DNA of 64,000 nucleotides from Viola odorata (lineage: Eukaryota; Streptophyta; Magnoliopsida; Malpighiales; Violaceae). The notes below the pieces were generated by a model, which worked only from the letters and a program-made list of their open reading frames with translations, had not been told where the DNA came from and ran no database searches. Every line of letters starts with the position of its first letter. Within the stretch, counting starts at the first letter, position 1. This document shows, in pieces, positions 55,251-64,000 of this stretch. The position numbers and the translations under genes are program-made. Location: assembly GCA_963691705.1 (NCBI GenBank), contig OY829537.1, forward strand, positions 69,647,352 through 69,711,351, in the 5' to 3' direction.

Positions 55251-55385
55251 CCGCTACCTTTGTTTCCTCTTATTGCCTTTCTCTTATGCTTTTATGTATA
55301 TATCTGAACGCTGAGGCCGCTGAGGCCATAAATAAATGGTTGTTTTTATTTTTTCTAGTCTTTTCGTTTATTTCTTGCTGTATTG

Positions 55386-55495
55386 TGATACGATCCTGGT
55401 TCCTTAGGATGCGTAGCACCAATTTTGATCTTTGTTCAAAGACGGATTTCCCTGCGGAATAAGATAACTCACTTACACAATTTTGATCCTGTTAA
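55386..55495 (+). repeat. LTR head fragment replacing part of the cassette
   Basis: 110 bp start TGATACGATCCTGGTTCC and share 'GGATGCGTAGCACC' and 'CCTGCGGAATAAGATAACTC' with the TGATACGATCC LTR family. It sits where antisense ORF2 and two thirds of gene 3 should be, and joins directly to the coiled coil of gene 3. Confidence 0.65.
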
Positions 55496-55877
55496 GCAAG
55501 TGCAGCTTGAGAAAGCGGTGGAGCAAATGGGGTTGCTAACGCGTCTTTGCGATGAGTCGCAAAAGGAATTAAACAGAGAGAGGTCTGTCGGGAAAGCAAA
55601 GGTGGAGGTTCTGGAGGCAGAGTTAGCGCTGGAGAGGAAGAAAAATCTCCTTCTTCTTGAAGAGATGTCTGCTCGAGACGAGGAATCCGCTAGGACATCG
55701 TTAAAGGAGGAATGGTGGAAGAAGAAAATCCTGGAAGTCTTTACTTCTGGATTTGCAACCCGTTTCAAGGGTAACTCTTCCGACCCTGCCCAGGTTGCTG
55801 ACTATATTTCTGTCGTGATGGATGAGGTTAGCAAAGGTGGGATTGGTTCTTCTGCCTCCAAAGGGGAAAGGGGCTAA
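55496..55877 (+). pseudogene. Antisense gene 3 remnant, C-terminal coiled coil only
   Basis: The open frame begins 'QLEKAVEQMGLLTRLCDESQ' and continues with a Glu/Lys-rich coiled coil, 'VEVLEAELALERKKNLLLLE', then 'EEWWKKKILEVFTSGFATRF' and 'VADYISVVMDEV', ending 55877. It aligns with the last ~140 residues of gene 3 of the first element. Everything upstream is deleted, so it is not a complete gene. Confidence 0.7.
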
Positions 55878-56363
55878 CGCCAAAGATAGTGGTGCCGCTT
55901 TGCTTTTCGAGAAGTGTCACAATGGGTTTCTGGACCCTCCCTTGTTATTCTTATTGTTGTCTGCTTTTATTATTATTTTTTCCGAAAACCATTTGTCATT
56001 ATTCCTCTTGTAATAATGCTGACGCTACATAACCTTTATCGCATTCGTGTGAATTGTTGTGATGCTATCGCCATTTCTTCATTATCTTCCTTGTGTTGCC
56101 GCGCTGTTTGGCTAAGCCAGCACTGCTTTTTAGGCCATTAAATACCGTAGTCCTTCCATTTAATGCGATCTGAAAAGCAATGATGGAAAAGGACACGTGT
56201 CTTTCTACGAAAAGGCGTGTGGAGCAAGCGTCCCCTAGGGAGACGTGAATCGCCGAAGCGTTTCGTCATCATTTTTTAAACTTGTATCTCCTCGCGCGTG
56301 CCTTATTTCCCGACGCGCTGCTTTGCCATGTGTCCGCCGCTGATTGGTCACGCCCTTTCATTA
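55878..56363 (+). other. Intergenic spacer between cassette genes
   Basis: No gene is seen. It corresponds to 34343-34787 in the first element. It includes an 'ACGTGT' and CACGTG-like rich stretch (56190-56250) and 'TGATTGGTCACG' (an inverted CCAAT-type box) upstream of the TATA box of gene 4. Confidence 0.35.
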
Positions 56364-56373
56364 TTATATATAA
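56364..56373 (+). promoter_or_regulatory. TATA box upstream of second gene 4
   Basis: TTATATATAA lies about 165 bp before ATG 56538, the same spacing as in the first element. ATTGG lies about 20 bp upstream. Confidence 0.5.
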
Positions 56374-56537
56374 TATTTTTCCTTCCTCCTTTTTCTTTTT
56401 TAATCTCCTCTCTCGCACGCTGCTGTCTTCTGGACAAACAACTCGCGCCGCTCTCTTCTTTTTGGTCTGAGACTCATGGTGTTCTCTTTGCGAAGGTACA
56501 CACCCTTTCTTTGCTCGTCACTTCTCCTTTATTGGTT

Positions 56538-58806
56538 ATGGCTAAGACTAAGAGATCTTCCGATGAGGAGGATCCTCAAGGGTCCATCGGAGAAGAAAAA
56601 ATCAACATTACCTCTACTTCTCTCTATACTCTGCCCTTAGTTAATCGTAGGCTTGCCGCGTGTAATGCGCGATTTCCCAGAGAATATCCCGTGCGCGCTG
56701 CTTCCGAATCACTTCGCCTGAACAGCGTTCTGCCTGGTAACAGTAGAATATTATATGCTAAGTTATTTGACCATGGGTTTTGTCTTCCTCTTGACCCACT
56801 TGTTGAGTTGTTATTGGCTGATTCTGATTTGGCTCCGGCTCAATTGAGCCCTAACGCGATTTGCGTTGTCAATGCCTTTGCCGCACTGTGCCGTTTCAAG
56901 GGGATCGAGTCTCCCACTCTGGCCCTTCTTCATGACATTTTCCAATTGTATTCTCGTAAGGGGGTGATATCAATATCCCCTCGTTATAAAGATGGCTCAT
57001 TGAAGCCCTTTACCTGGAAGCTTATGGGTATCGAGTCTTCTGTTCCTCATTGGAAAGAGGAATTTTTTATTATTGATTTGCCCGAGCCGTTATGGAGGGC
57101 CGGCTTCAATGAGAAAATTAAAGATGGAGCTTGGGGCCATCGGAAACCCCTTTTTGATCCGGAAGATGGCTGGTTGAAGATGCTACTTCAACTAGATTTC
57201 AGCGTTGATGCCCGAAAAGTAGCTAACGGTCTAGAAATGAAACAGTTCAAAAAGGGTGAGCGTTTGCCCTTTTTCCTTTTGTGCTGCCAAGAGGTACTAA
57301 CGCTAACGTTTCTTTAACTGTGCAGTGCCTCCGCCTGGTTGGGAGCCCGAGTATTTCCGGAGGAAGAGGAAACAGGAACAAAGGAAGAAAGTTGTCGCCG
57401 CCGCCAGGGCTGCTGCTGCTGCTGCTGCCGCTGCGGAAGAGGAAGGCATTGCTACCGCTATGGGTACTACCTCATCGCCACCTCCTCGCACCCCTGTCGC
57501 AAGGAAGAAGAGAGTGAGGAAAACACGTGCCACGCAACCCGTTTCCCTCCACACCGTTGTTTCTTCGGAGGCGACAGTTGATCCCATTCCTACCGCAATA
57601 CCTCTGGTTTCCACAGTCACCCAGGTATGCGTTCCTTTTTTCCCTAAGGTTTTCTTTTCTTCTGTATAATTTTCTTATTATGCGCGCACTGCGTTTTCTA
57701 GGAGGCGTCCACTGTTTCTGCTCAGTCAACCTCTGCGGGTGATATGTCTATTGCTGAGGTCCTTCGAGAGCGTCAGAAGAAGGCCCGCTATGAGCTTCGG
57801 CACAACCCTACCTCTTCTGCTGCGAATCCTCCTCTGAACGTCTCGGAGGGCGGTGGCATTCCTGCCGAGCAATCGCAGGGTATTGATTTCGGTGGTAATC
57901 CTCACATTTTAGGTGATTCCTCAACCGCGACAGGCTATAACTCAAGTGCCCTTAACCTTGAAGCACTTGGTGGAGATGGGTCCCCAGTGCCCAACGCCCT
58001 CTTCTGCTGCCGCTCTGTTTTTTGTTCCGATGTCTCCTCCCACTATCGCGAGAGGTGGCCCTGCCCCTTCTTTGATAGCCAGTGCCTCTACTTACAATCC
58101 TCCCCTCATGCCCACTCATCATATTGGTTTGCGTTCCTTCAGGGACAACATTTTGCAATTTCCTACCGGGACTGATCATGATTCCATTCTCGCGTCTACC
58201 TCTTACCTGGTAGCCGAGATTATGTCTCTTCCAAGGGAGAGGGATGCCTTTGCGACTAGGAGTGAGCAGGAGCGTATAAACTTTCTTCGCTCCCAAGCGC
58301 TCTCTTTTTTCTGCCACCTCCATTACCTGGATGAGGCGAATGCTAGGATTGCCGCAAACGGGCAGGGGGAGGTGACCAGGTTGCAGAACGAGCGCCAGAG
58401 TTTTGTGGATGCGCTTAACGTTGCCAACCAAGAAACGGAGTCTGCCCGACAGGAAGTGACGACTGTCAAGCAAGAGCTGGAGGCTGTCAAGCATGCTTTG
58501 GAGGAGGAGAAACCGATTCTGACCGAACGCCTTTCTCGTTAGGAGAATCAGCTGCGCCAGGAGAGGCAGAGGGATGCCGAGCTGACTACCGATCTGGCTT
58601 TAAATGTTGAGAAGAATCAATGGTACTTGAGGGAAGGTGGAGGGCTCATGTCGGAGGCGTTGTTGCATCATCATGGGGTAGAAAAACTCTGTATTGATGA
58701 GCTGGCTGCGTATTTTGATAGGAGGGTCTCCACTATTACTGATGACGACTTCTATGTATGGAAATCGAGGCAGCAAGGAGGAGTCAATGCACCACCCCCT
58801 CCTTAG
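56538..58806 (+). pseudogene. Antisense gene 4 homologue with conserved introns
   Basis: Proposed exons are 56538-57255, 57326-57624 and 57702-58806. Introns are GTGAGC...GTGCAG (phase 1) and GTATGC...TTCTAG (phase 0), at the same positions and phases as in 34960-37287. Exon 1 has 'HGFCLPLDPLVELLLADSDL', 'APAQLSPNAICVVNAFAALC' and 'ISISPRYKDGSLKPFTWKLM' and is open throughout. Exon 2 has an Ala-rich tract. Exon 3 breaks near 57960 by frameshift and at TAG 58540-58542. It then continues with 'ENQLRQERQRDAELTTDLAL' and ends at 58806. Conserved pieces include 'CHLHYLDEANARI' (FHY motif) and the coiled coil. It is a recently disabled accessory gene. Confidence 0.75.
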
Positions 58807-59272
58807 TTTTTTGAATTTAGATATATTCTGATTTTTGCGGCCGACGAGCCCTTCCTTGTTTTGTAATATTAACGATATAGCTCTTTACCTTGGTTGGGCT
58901 ACCCCTTTTGAACGGAACTTCCTTATCTGCTCTGTTTCATAATACTGCTTGCGCAATTATTCGTCCGTGGCGTTTGCTGCCGCGCCTCTATAGATATGCC
59001 CACTTTGCTCTTGCATGACCTTCATATAGGTTCCTCAACTGCCTTTTCGATGGCCTTATTGTTGCCTTCCGATAGCATTTCCAAGAATGACTCAGCATTG
59101 CTCAGGTTCAAATTACCCTTTGTTGTCAGGGGGGCTTTCTTGCCCCGTTAGGCCTGCTACGACGTTGTTGTTGCAGTAGGGATGTCTTTCCCGCCTTATT
59201 TTGCCAAGTATCGACCGCTCAATTTCTAGCTGGAGTGTCCCCTCCTTCCTTCCGCTGGAGATTAACTTGGGG
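58807..59272. other. Spacer between gene 4 and minisatellite
   Basis: No gene or clear structure is seen. It is T-rich 3'-UTR-like sequence, with a 'TTGTAATATTAACG' stretch near 58860 that may hold the polyadenylation region. Confidence 0.3.
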
Positions 59273-59765
59273 AGTGCCTCATCTTAGCGAGCTGTCTGAT
59301 CAGGACCAGCCATCGCAAGGATAGGATTTTCACTCCTAAGCGTTGAAACCTCGTGTCCCTGGAACGTGCCTCGTCTCAATGGGCCGTCTATGTGAGCACG
59401 GTTGCCACAAGGATAGGATTTTCACTTCCAGGACGGAGTTGGTCTCTCCTTGGGGTCGTGCCTCGTCTTAATGGGTCGTCTATATGAGCACGGTTGCCAC
59501 AAGGATAGGATTTTCACTCCCAAGGATACCGGGGCGTGCCTCGTCTTAATGGGCCGTCTATGTGAGCACGGTTGCCACAAGGATAGGATTTTCACTGCCG
59601 GGAGCATTTGGGGTCGTGCCTCGTCTTAATGGGCCGTCTGTGTGAGCACGGTTACCACAAGGATAGGATTTTCACTCCCAACGCTTAGTCATGCCAGGGC
59701 GTGCCTCGTCTTAGTGAGCTGTCTGATCAGGACCAGCCATCACAAGGATAGGATTTTCACTCCTG
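59273..59765. repeat. Minisatellite, six units of 75-95 bp
   Basis: Units begin near 59273, 59368, 59456, 59533, 59614 and 59699. The core is 'CGTGCCTCGTCTTAATGGGC' then 'GTCTATGTGAGCACGGTTGC' and 'CACAAGGATAGGATTTTCAC'. Inner units 2-5 are most alike, while the first and last share a 'CTGATCAGGACCAGCCATC' variant. So the array grew from its middle, leaving old units at the edges. Same position (between converging genes) as 37859-38283. Confidence 0.9.
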
Positions 59766-59856
59766 GCATGCTTCATTATCTGCATTTTATTCAACAACAA
59801 ACGCACAGAAAGATATATCTTGTTAGAATAGTATTGATGTTACCAGATAGGGTGAG

Positions 59857-62800
59857 CTAGTTCCTGGTGTGGTATAGCTTCAGCCGGGCTATATTCCACG
59901 AGTTCTGTAGGGGCATTCCATCGAGCGTTTCCAAGTGGTAAGCTCCTCTTCCCACAATACGGGTGACGCGATACGGTCCGTCCCAGTTTGGGCTAAGTTT
60001 GCCCATGCGCTGCCCTGCCGCTCGTCTATCTCTGAGCACTAAATCCCCAGTTTTGAGCAATCATTCTCTCACTTGCCGATTGTGGTATTGCGCCATTTTT
60101 CTTTTGTAGTGCAAAGTTTTCAGCAGTGTTTCCTCATGTGTTTCTGGTAGGGCGTCAAGGTTAGCACGTAACCTTTCCTCGTTATTTTCTTCTCTGAAAT
60201 GAGCCACCCGAAGGCTCATCATTCCGATCTCAACCGGTGTGACAACTTCGGTGCCGAATGCTAACGCAAACGGGGTCTCTCTAGTGCCGGTCTTGACAGT
60301 CATGCGATAGGCCCATAGTACGTATGGTAGTTCATCTGGCCATTTCTTTTTGGAACCTTCCAGGTTTCTTTTGATGCCACTAAGGATGCTGCGGTTGGTT
60401 ACCTCTGCCTAGCCATTAGTTTGGGGGTGTGCCACGGAAGAGAACCTTTGTTCGATCTGGAATTCCGCACACTGATCCCTGAAGAATTGGCTTGTGAACT
60501 GTGCTCCATTGTCGCTAACCAGTATGCACGGAACTCCGAATCGCATGATGACTTGGTGTTTGAAAAAATGCCAAATTTTTTCAGTGGTGATGGTGGCTAA
60601 CGCCTCGGCTTCGGCCCATTTTGTGAAGTAGTCTACCGCCACGACCACGAATTTTAGCTGAGATCTAGCCATTGGAAATAGGCCTAATATGTCAATGCCC
60701 CATTTGGCAAACGGGCATGGAGCAGTTATTTCTGAGATTGGCGTGGCCGGTTTTCGAGGGATCTTAGCGTATTCCTGACATTTCTGACAGGTTTTCACGA
60801 AGTTATGGCAATCTCTTCGTATGGTGGGCCAATAGAATCCCGACCGAAAGACTTGAGCTGCCAGAGTATCGCTCGTGATGTGCATGCCCCATATCCCTTC
60901 GTGAATTTCTCTTAGCACATGAAGGCCTTCTTGTTCCGTTATGCATTTAGCGGCTGGGTGGGAGAAGCACCTCCGTATTAACTCTCCATTGTAATATGTA
61001 CATCGCGCCGCCCGTTTTAGGATTTTCCTTCTTTCCGCAATTTCATCTGGTAGCCTATCATGCTTCAGATATTCTACCACTGGGATCCTCCAGTCACTTT
61101 CTATTTCTTCCACACACAACGATGCTTGCTCCTCCATGAAAGAGGGTATGAATAGCTCATTGTAATGTACCTCGCTGGGTATGGAGGCGTCTGCGTTGGC
61201 TGCCATCTTGGCGAGGCTATCAGCCTCTTCGTTACTTTCTCTGGGATGTGCTCGAAGATGACCCGAGTGTCTTTTTTCTGCATCTCCGACAGCTCACGCT
61301 TTTCTTTGGCCAAGTATTGAATCATGACGGGCTCTCGGGCTTGGGAGTTTCCAAGGACTTGATCCATTATCAATTTGGAGTCTCCTCGTATCTTTAGGCG
61401 CAAGCTGTATTGCTCTTCCGCCACGGTAGAGGCTTCAACGGAGAAGGTGTCTCCAATTCTGAGTCCTGCCAGCAGTGCTTCATATTCGGCGGCGTTGTTG
61501 GATAACGGCTGCAGGATTCTAATGGCATATCGCATTTCCATGCCGTTTGGCCCCACCAGGAAAACGCCTGCTCCTGCTAGCTCTTGATTTTTTGCGCCGT
61601 CCACGTTGATAACCCATGAGTCTGCGTGCGTTTCCGGGAACGATAGGCATGAGTTTTCTGGTTCTTCCTCTGACAATTTTTCCGACACCTCCTTGGTGAA
61701 TGTGCACTCCGCTATGAAGTCTGCTAACGCCTGGGCTTTTATTGCCGGCCTGGCTTTGTATTGCAGCCCGTATTGTTCGAGCTCGATTGCCCAAATCAAC
61801 ATTCTCCCTGAGGACTCAGGCTTTCTAAAATAAATTCTCAGCGGCTGATCAGTTAGAACGGTAGCGGGGTGGGCTTGGAAGTATCGGTCCATCTTTCTCG
61901 ATGCGGGCGTATCGTAGCTCCGCGTCTTTTAATATGTGACTCACGAAAAATACAGGGCGGTGTACATGCCCTTCACTTCGTACGAGGACGGCGCTGACTA
62001 CCTCGTCAGCTACTCCCAGGTATAGGTATAACTCATCACCGAACTCAGGCCTTGTTAGCACTAGATCGGATGTCAAGTAGGCTTTCAGTCCCGCAAACGC
62101 ATTTTCACATTCCTCTGTCCACCCAAATGGGGCCTTATTTCGAATGACTTTGAAAAAGGGGAGACATCTCTCTCCTTGCTTAGATATGAACCGTCCTAAC
62201 GCGATGATGCGGCCAGTGAGCTTTTGTATTTCCTTGACGGTTCGCGGGGATATCATATCCTGAATGGCCTTTACCTTTGAAGGGTTGGGTTGAATACCTT
62301 TTCGGCTGACCACGTAGCCCAAGAATTTTCCCGTTTGGAACGCGAACATACACTTTCGCGGATTCAGCTTCATTTTGTATTTTTTCATCACATTGAAAAC
62401 TTCTTCCAAATCGGCAAGATGGTCTTCGAAGCTTCGACTTTTAATCAGAATATCATCCACGTAGGCCTCTACGTTTTTCCTTATTTGTTTTTCGAAAATC
62501 TTATTCGCCATTCGCTGAAACGTTGCCCCGGCATTCTTCAGCCCAAACGGCATTGCGGTGTAGCAATATGTGGCCCTAGGGGTGATAAAGGCAGTTTTTT
62601 CTTCATCTTCTGCAGCCATTGGGATTTGGTAATACCCGGAGTTGGCATCCAGAGAGCTTAAATAAGCGTACCCCGCAGTTTGGTCAACCAGCTGGTCAAT
62701 TCGAGGAAGGGGATAGCAATCTTTGGGACAAGCATTATTTAGGTCAGTGAAATCGATGCACATGCGCCAATCTCCGTTAGGCTTTGGAACTAGCACCGGG

Positions 62801-63267
62801 TTAGCCAGCTAAGTTGGGTACTGAACTTCTCGAATGAACCCCGCATCCATGAGCTTCAGTAACTCCTTCTCGATAGCTACCACTTTTTCTGATGAAAAGG
62901 CGCGTCGTTTCTGCTGAATAGGTTTGGCCTCAGTGCTGACGTTTAGTCGATGCTCCGCGACTTCTCGCGAGATTCCAGGCATGTCTACTGGTTTCCATGC
63001 GAATTCTCCCTTGCATTTTCTTAATAGTCGGGTTAGTTGTACGCTCTCTTCAGGGCTCAGTTTCTCACTGACCAAGAGATTTGCCTCATTGTCCTTAGCG
63101 ATAGGTATTGACATCATCTGATCTAGTGGCTGAGTGCATTTTTCTTCTTTATCGTCAAAAGGATCGTTTGCCACGCAAACGTAGCGGTCACAACTCCTCT
63201 GAGTCATGAGCAAATAACATTCGGCTGCTAGTTTCTGGTCTCCTTTGATTGAGACCACTCCGTCCTA
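59857..63267 (-). pseudogene. Tat-type RT-RNase H-RNase H-integrase, broken
   Basis: Minus-strand pieces in order: protease end to RT start (63258-62809), RT with 'YLSSLDANSGYYQIPM' and 'YVDDILIKS' (62796-61849), RNase H plus second RNase H with 'VDGAKN' (61892-61101), integrase with HHCC and 'DNGAQFTS' (61206-60409), and its tail with 'LLKTGDLVLRDRR' and the complete 'PLQNSWNIARLKLYHTRN' end (60303-59857). Stops: TAG 63265-63267 and TAG 62809-62811 (both Trp in the first element), TAG 60409-60411 (Gln), TGA 60061-60063. Frameshifts lie near 61870 and 61200. The intact C-terminal end here shows what the first element has lost. Confidence 0.9.
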
Positions 63268-64000
63268 CGAGGGGTATTTCATTCGCAGGTGTTTTTGGGA
63301 TATCGCTACCCCGAAACGATTGAGGAACGGTCGTCCCAGTATAGCGTTGTATGGTAACGTTAGGTCTACAACCAGGAATAATAGCTCTTCTGAGCGCTTG
63401 GATGTGTCTTCTCGGAAGTATACTGGCAAGGATGTTATTCCGGCTACCGGTATCGGTACGCCATCAATCCCGATAATTGGCCTCACGCATGGCACTAGCT
63501 CCCCATCAGGGCGTTTCATCAAGTTATATGCTTCCAGCGAAAATAGATTTACTGCGCTCCCGTTGTCAACAAGGGTTCTTCTCACCCCGTGACTTCCTAT
63601 GACAGGTGTGACTACCAACGCGTCGTTGTGTGGGAAAACAATACCCTTTTCATCTTCTTCTGAGAAGGACAATATCATTCTATCTAAGGCGTTTATCGCC
63701 TCAATTTTTACCTGGGCGCTTTCTCGTTTGCGCTTTTCCCCAGGACTGGGCGTTTGTGGTATGGCCTCCTCGAAGTAGGGTGTTCCCCCGGCAATAATAT
63801 TAAACATAGGCATCTGATCGCTATGGACAACGAGAGCTTCTCTATTTTATCCAAGGGGAATTGCGTTAGCCCCCGTGGCGCGTGAAGGCGCTTGCCTCTG
63901 ATCTGTTGTCATTCCTGTTGGGTTGTTCCTGGCCTCTTCTATTGCCTTGGTGGAAAATTCTCCTAGGTAGCCCTCATCGACCAATCGCTCTATGGCCAAT
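63265..64000 (-). pseudogene. Tat-type gag end and protease, partial
   Basis: 63813-63265 encodes the protease region: 'IIAGGTPYFEE', 'LSFSEEDEKGIVFPHNDAL', 'VDNGSAVNLFSLEAYNLM' and 'AILGRPFLNRFG'. 64000-63814 encodes the segment after the gag zinc knuckle ('IGHRAIDRLVDEGYLGEF'-like), with a stop near 63850. The rest of gag is outside the window. Confidence 0.85.

Larger units (their letters stand above)
54115..64000 (-). mobile_element. Second Tat-type element, older, continues past the window
   Basis: Same layout as 28812-44765: 3' LTR at the left, plus-strand accessory genes, minisatellite, then pol and gag-protease on the minus strand. It carries more stops and frameshifts and has a ~3.1-kb replacement in the cassette (see 55386-55495). 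The 5' LTR and most of gag lie beyond 64000. The five bases left of the LTR are CCTCC; the matching duplication cannot be seen. Confidence 0.88.

Noticed and set aside
59273..59765. CRISPR-like array of spaced repeats
   Set aside because: Units are contiguous with diverged, not unique, sequence between cores, in a plant retrotransposon; a minisatellite explains it.

Overview
The window is nuclear DNA of a flowering plant, most likely a eudicot. It looks like gene-poor, pericentromere-like repeat DNA. I found no intact host gene, rRNA, tRNA gene, CRISPR array or prokaryotic-style operon. Almost every long reading frame belongs to a plant transposable element: L1-type LINEs, hAT/MITE DNA elements, and Ty3/gypsy LTR retrotransposons of the Athila and Tat kinds plus a pol-less gag element. 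Host-gene material occurs only as captured fragments, the clearest being the first exon of a calmodulin gene.

Layout. 1-8.4 kb: a 5'-truncated LINE on the minus strand (247-6716, perfect 17-bp target duplication), split by a DNA element (3135-6548) that itself holds a ~400-bp-arm foldback (3282-4528); then AT-rich degenerate repeats. 8.4-14.1 kb: an Athila-type LTR with its 3' internal part (minus), a possible host-gene fragment, a 527-bp hAT MITE, and an element carrying calmodulin promoter, exon 1 and intron. 14.1-19.9 kb: a second minus-strand LINE cut by a solo LTR, a 993-bp hAT element and a 932-bp MITE. 19.9-24.6 kb: the 3' part of a non-autonomous plus-strand Athila-like element. 24.6-53.1 kb: a nest of four layers. 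An old minus-strand Athila gag relic is split by a gag-only gypsy element (25328-52256, TSD TTGTT). That is split by a plus-strand Athila-like element (27168-50345) whose RT/RNase H/integrase core is deleted. That in turn is split by a nearly complete 16-kb minus-strand Tat-type element (28812-44765, TSD GAAAC). 53.1-64 kb: a truncated LTR and a second, older Tat-type element running off the right edge.

The most interesting system is in the two Tat-type elements. Opposite to gag-pol, and converging on it, lies a cassette of plus-strand genes: a ~125-aa protein, a ~150-aa charged protein, and two paralogous ~725-aa proteins with an N-terminal domain resembling 'putative gypsy type transposon' (PF04195) and a C-terminal coiled coil. 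Several features survive in both diverged element copies: reading frames, a phase-1 intron, a TATA-like box upstream of each ORF, and a tandem-repeat block at the point where sense and antisense genes meet. This suggests a maintained set of accessory genes. Antisense extra ORFs are known from Tat-lineage elements (Retand and Ogre relatives). A four-gene cassette and the conserved 125-aa protein are, as far as I can tell, not familiar.

Limits: boundaries come from reading by eye. Splice sites, TATA boxes and lineage names are inferences from sequence, and divergence counts were made by hand.
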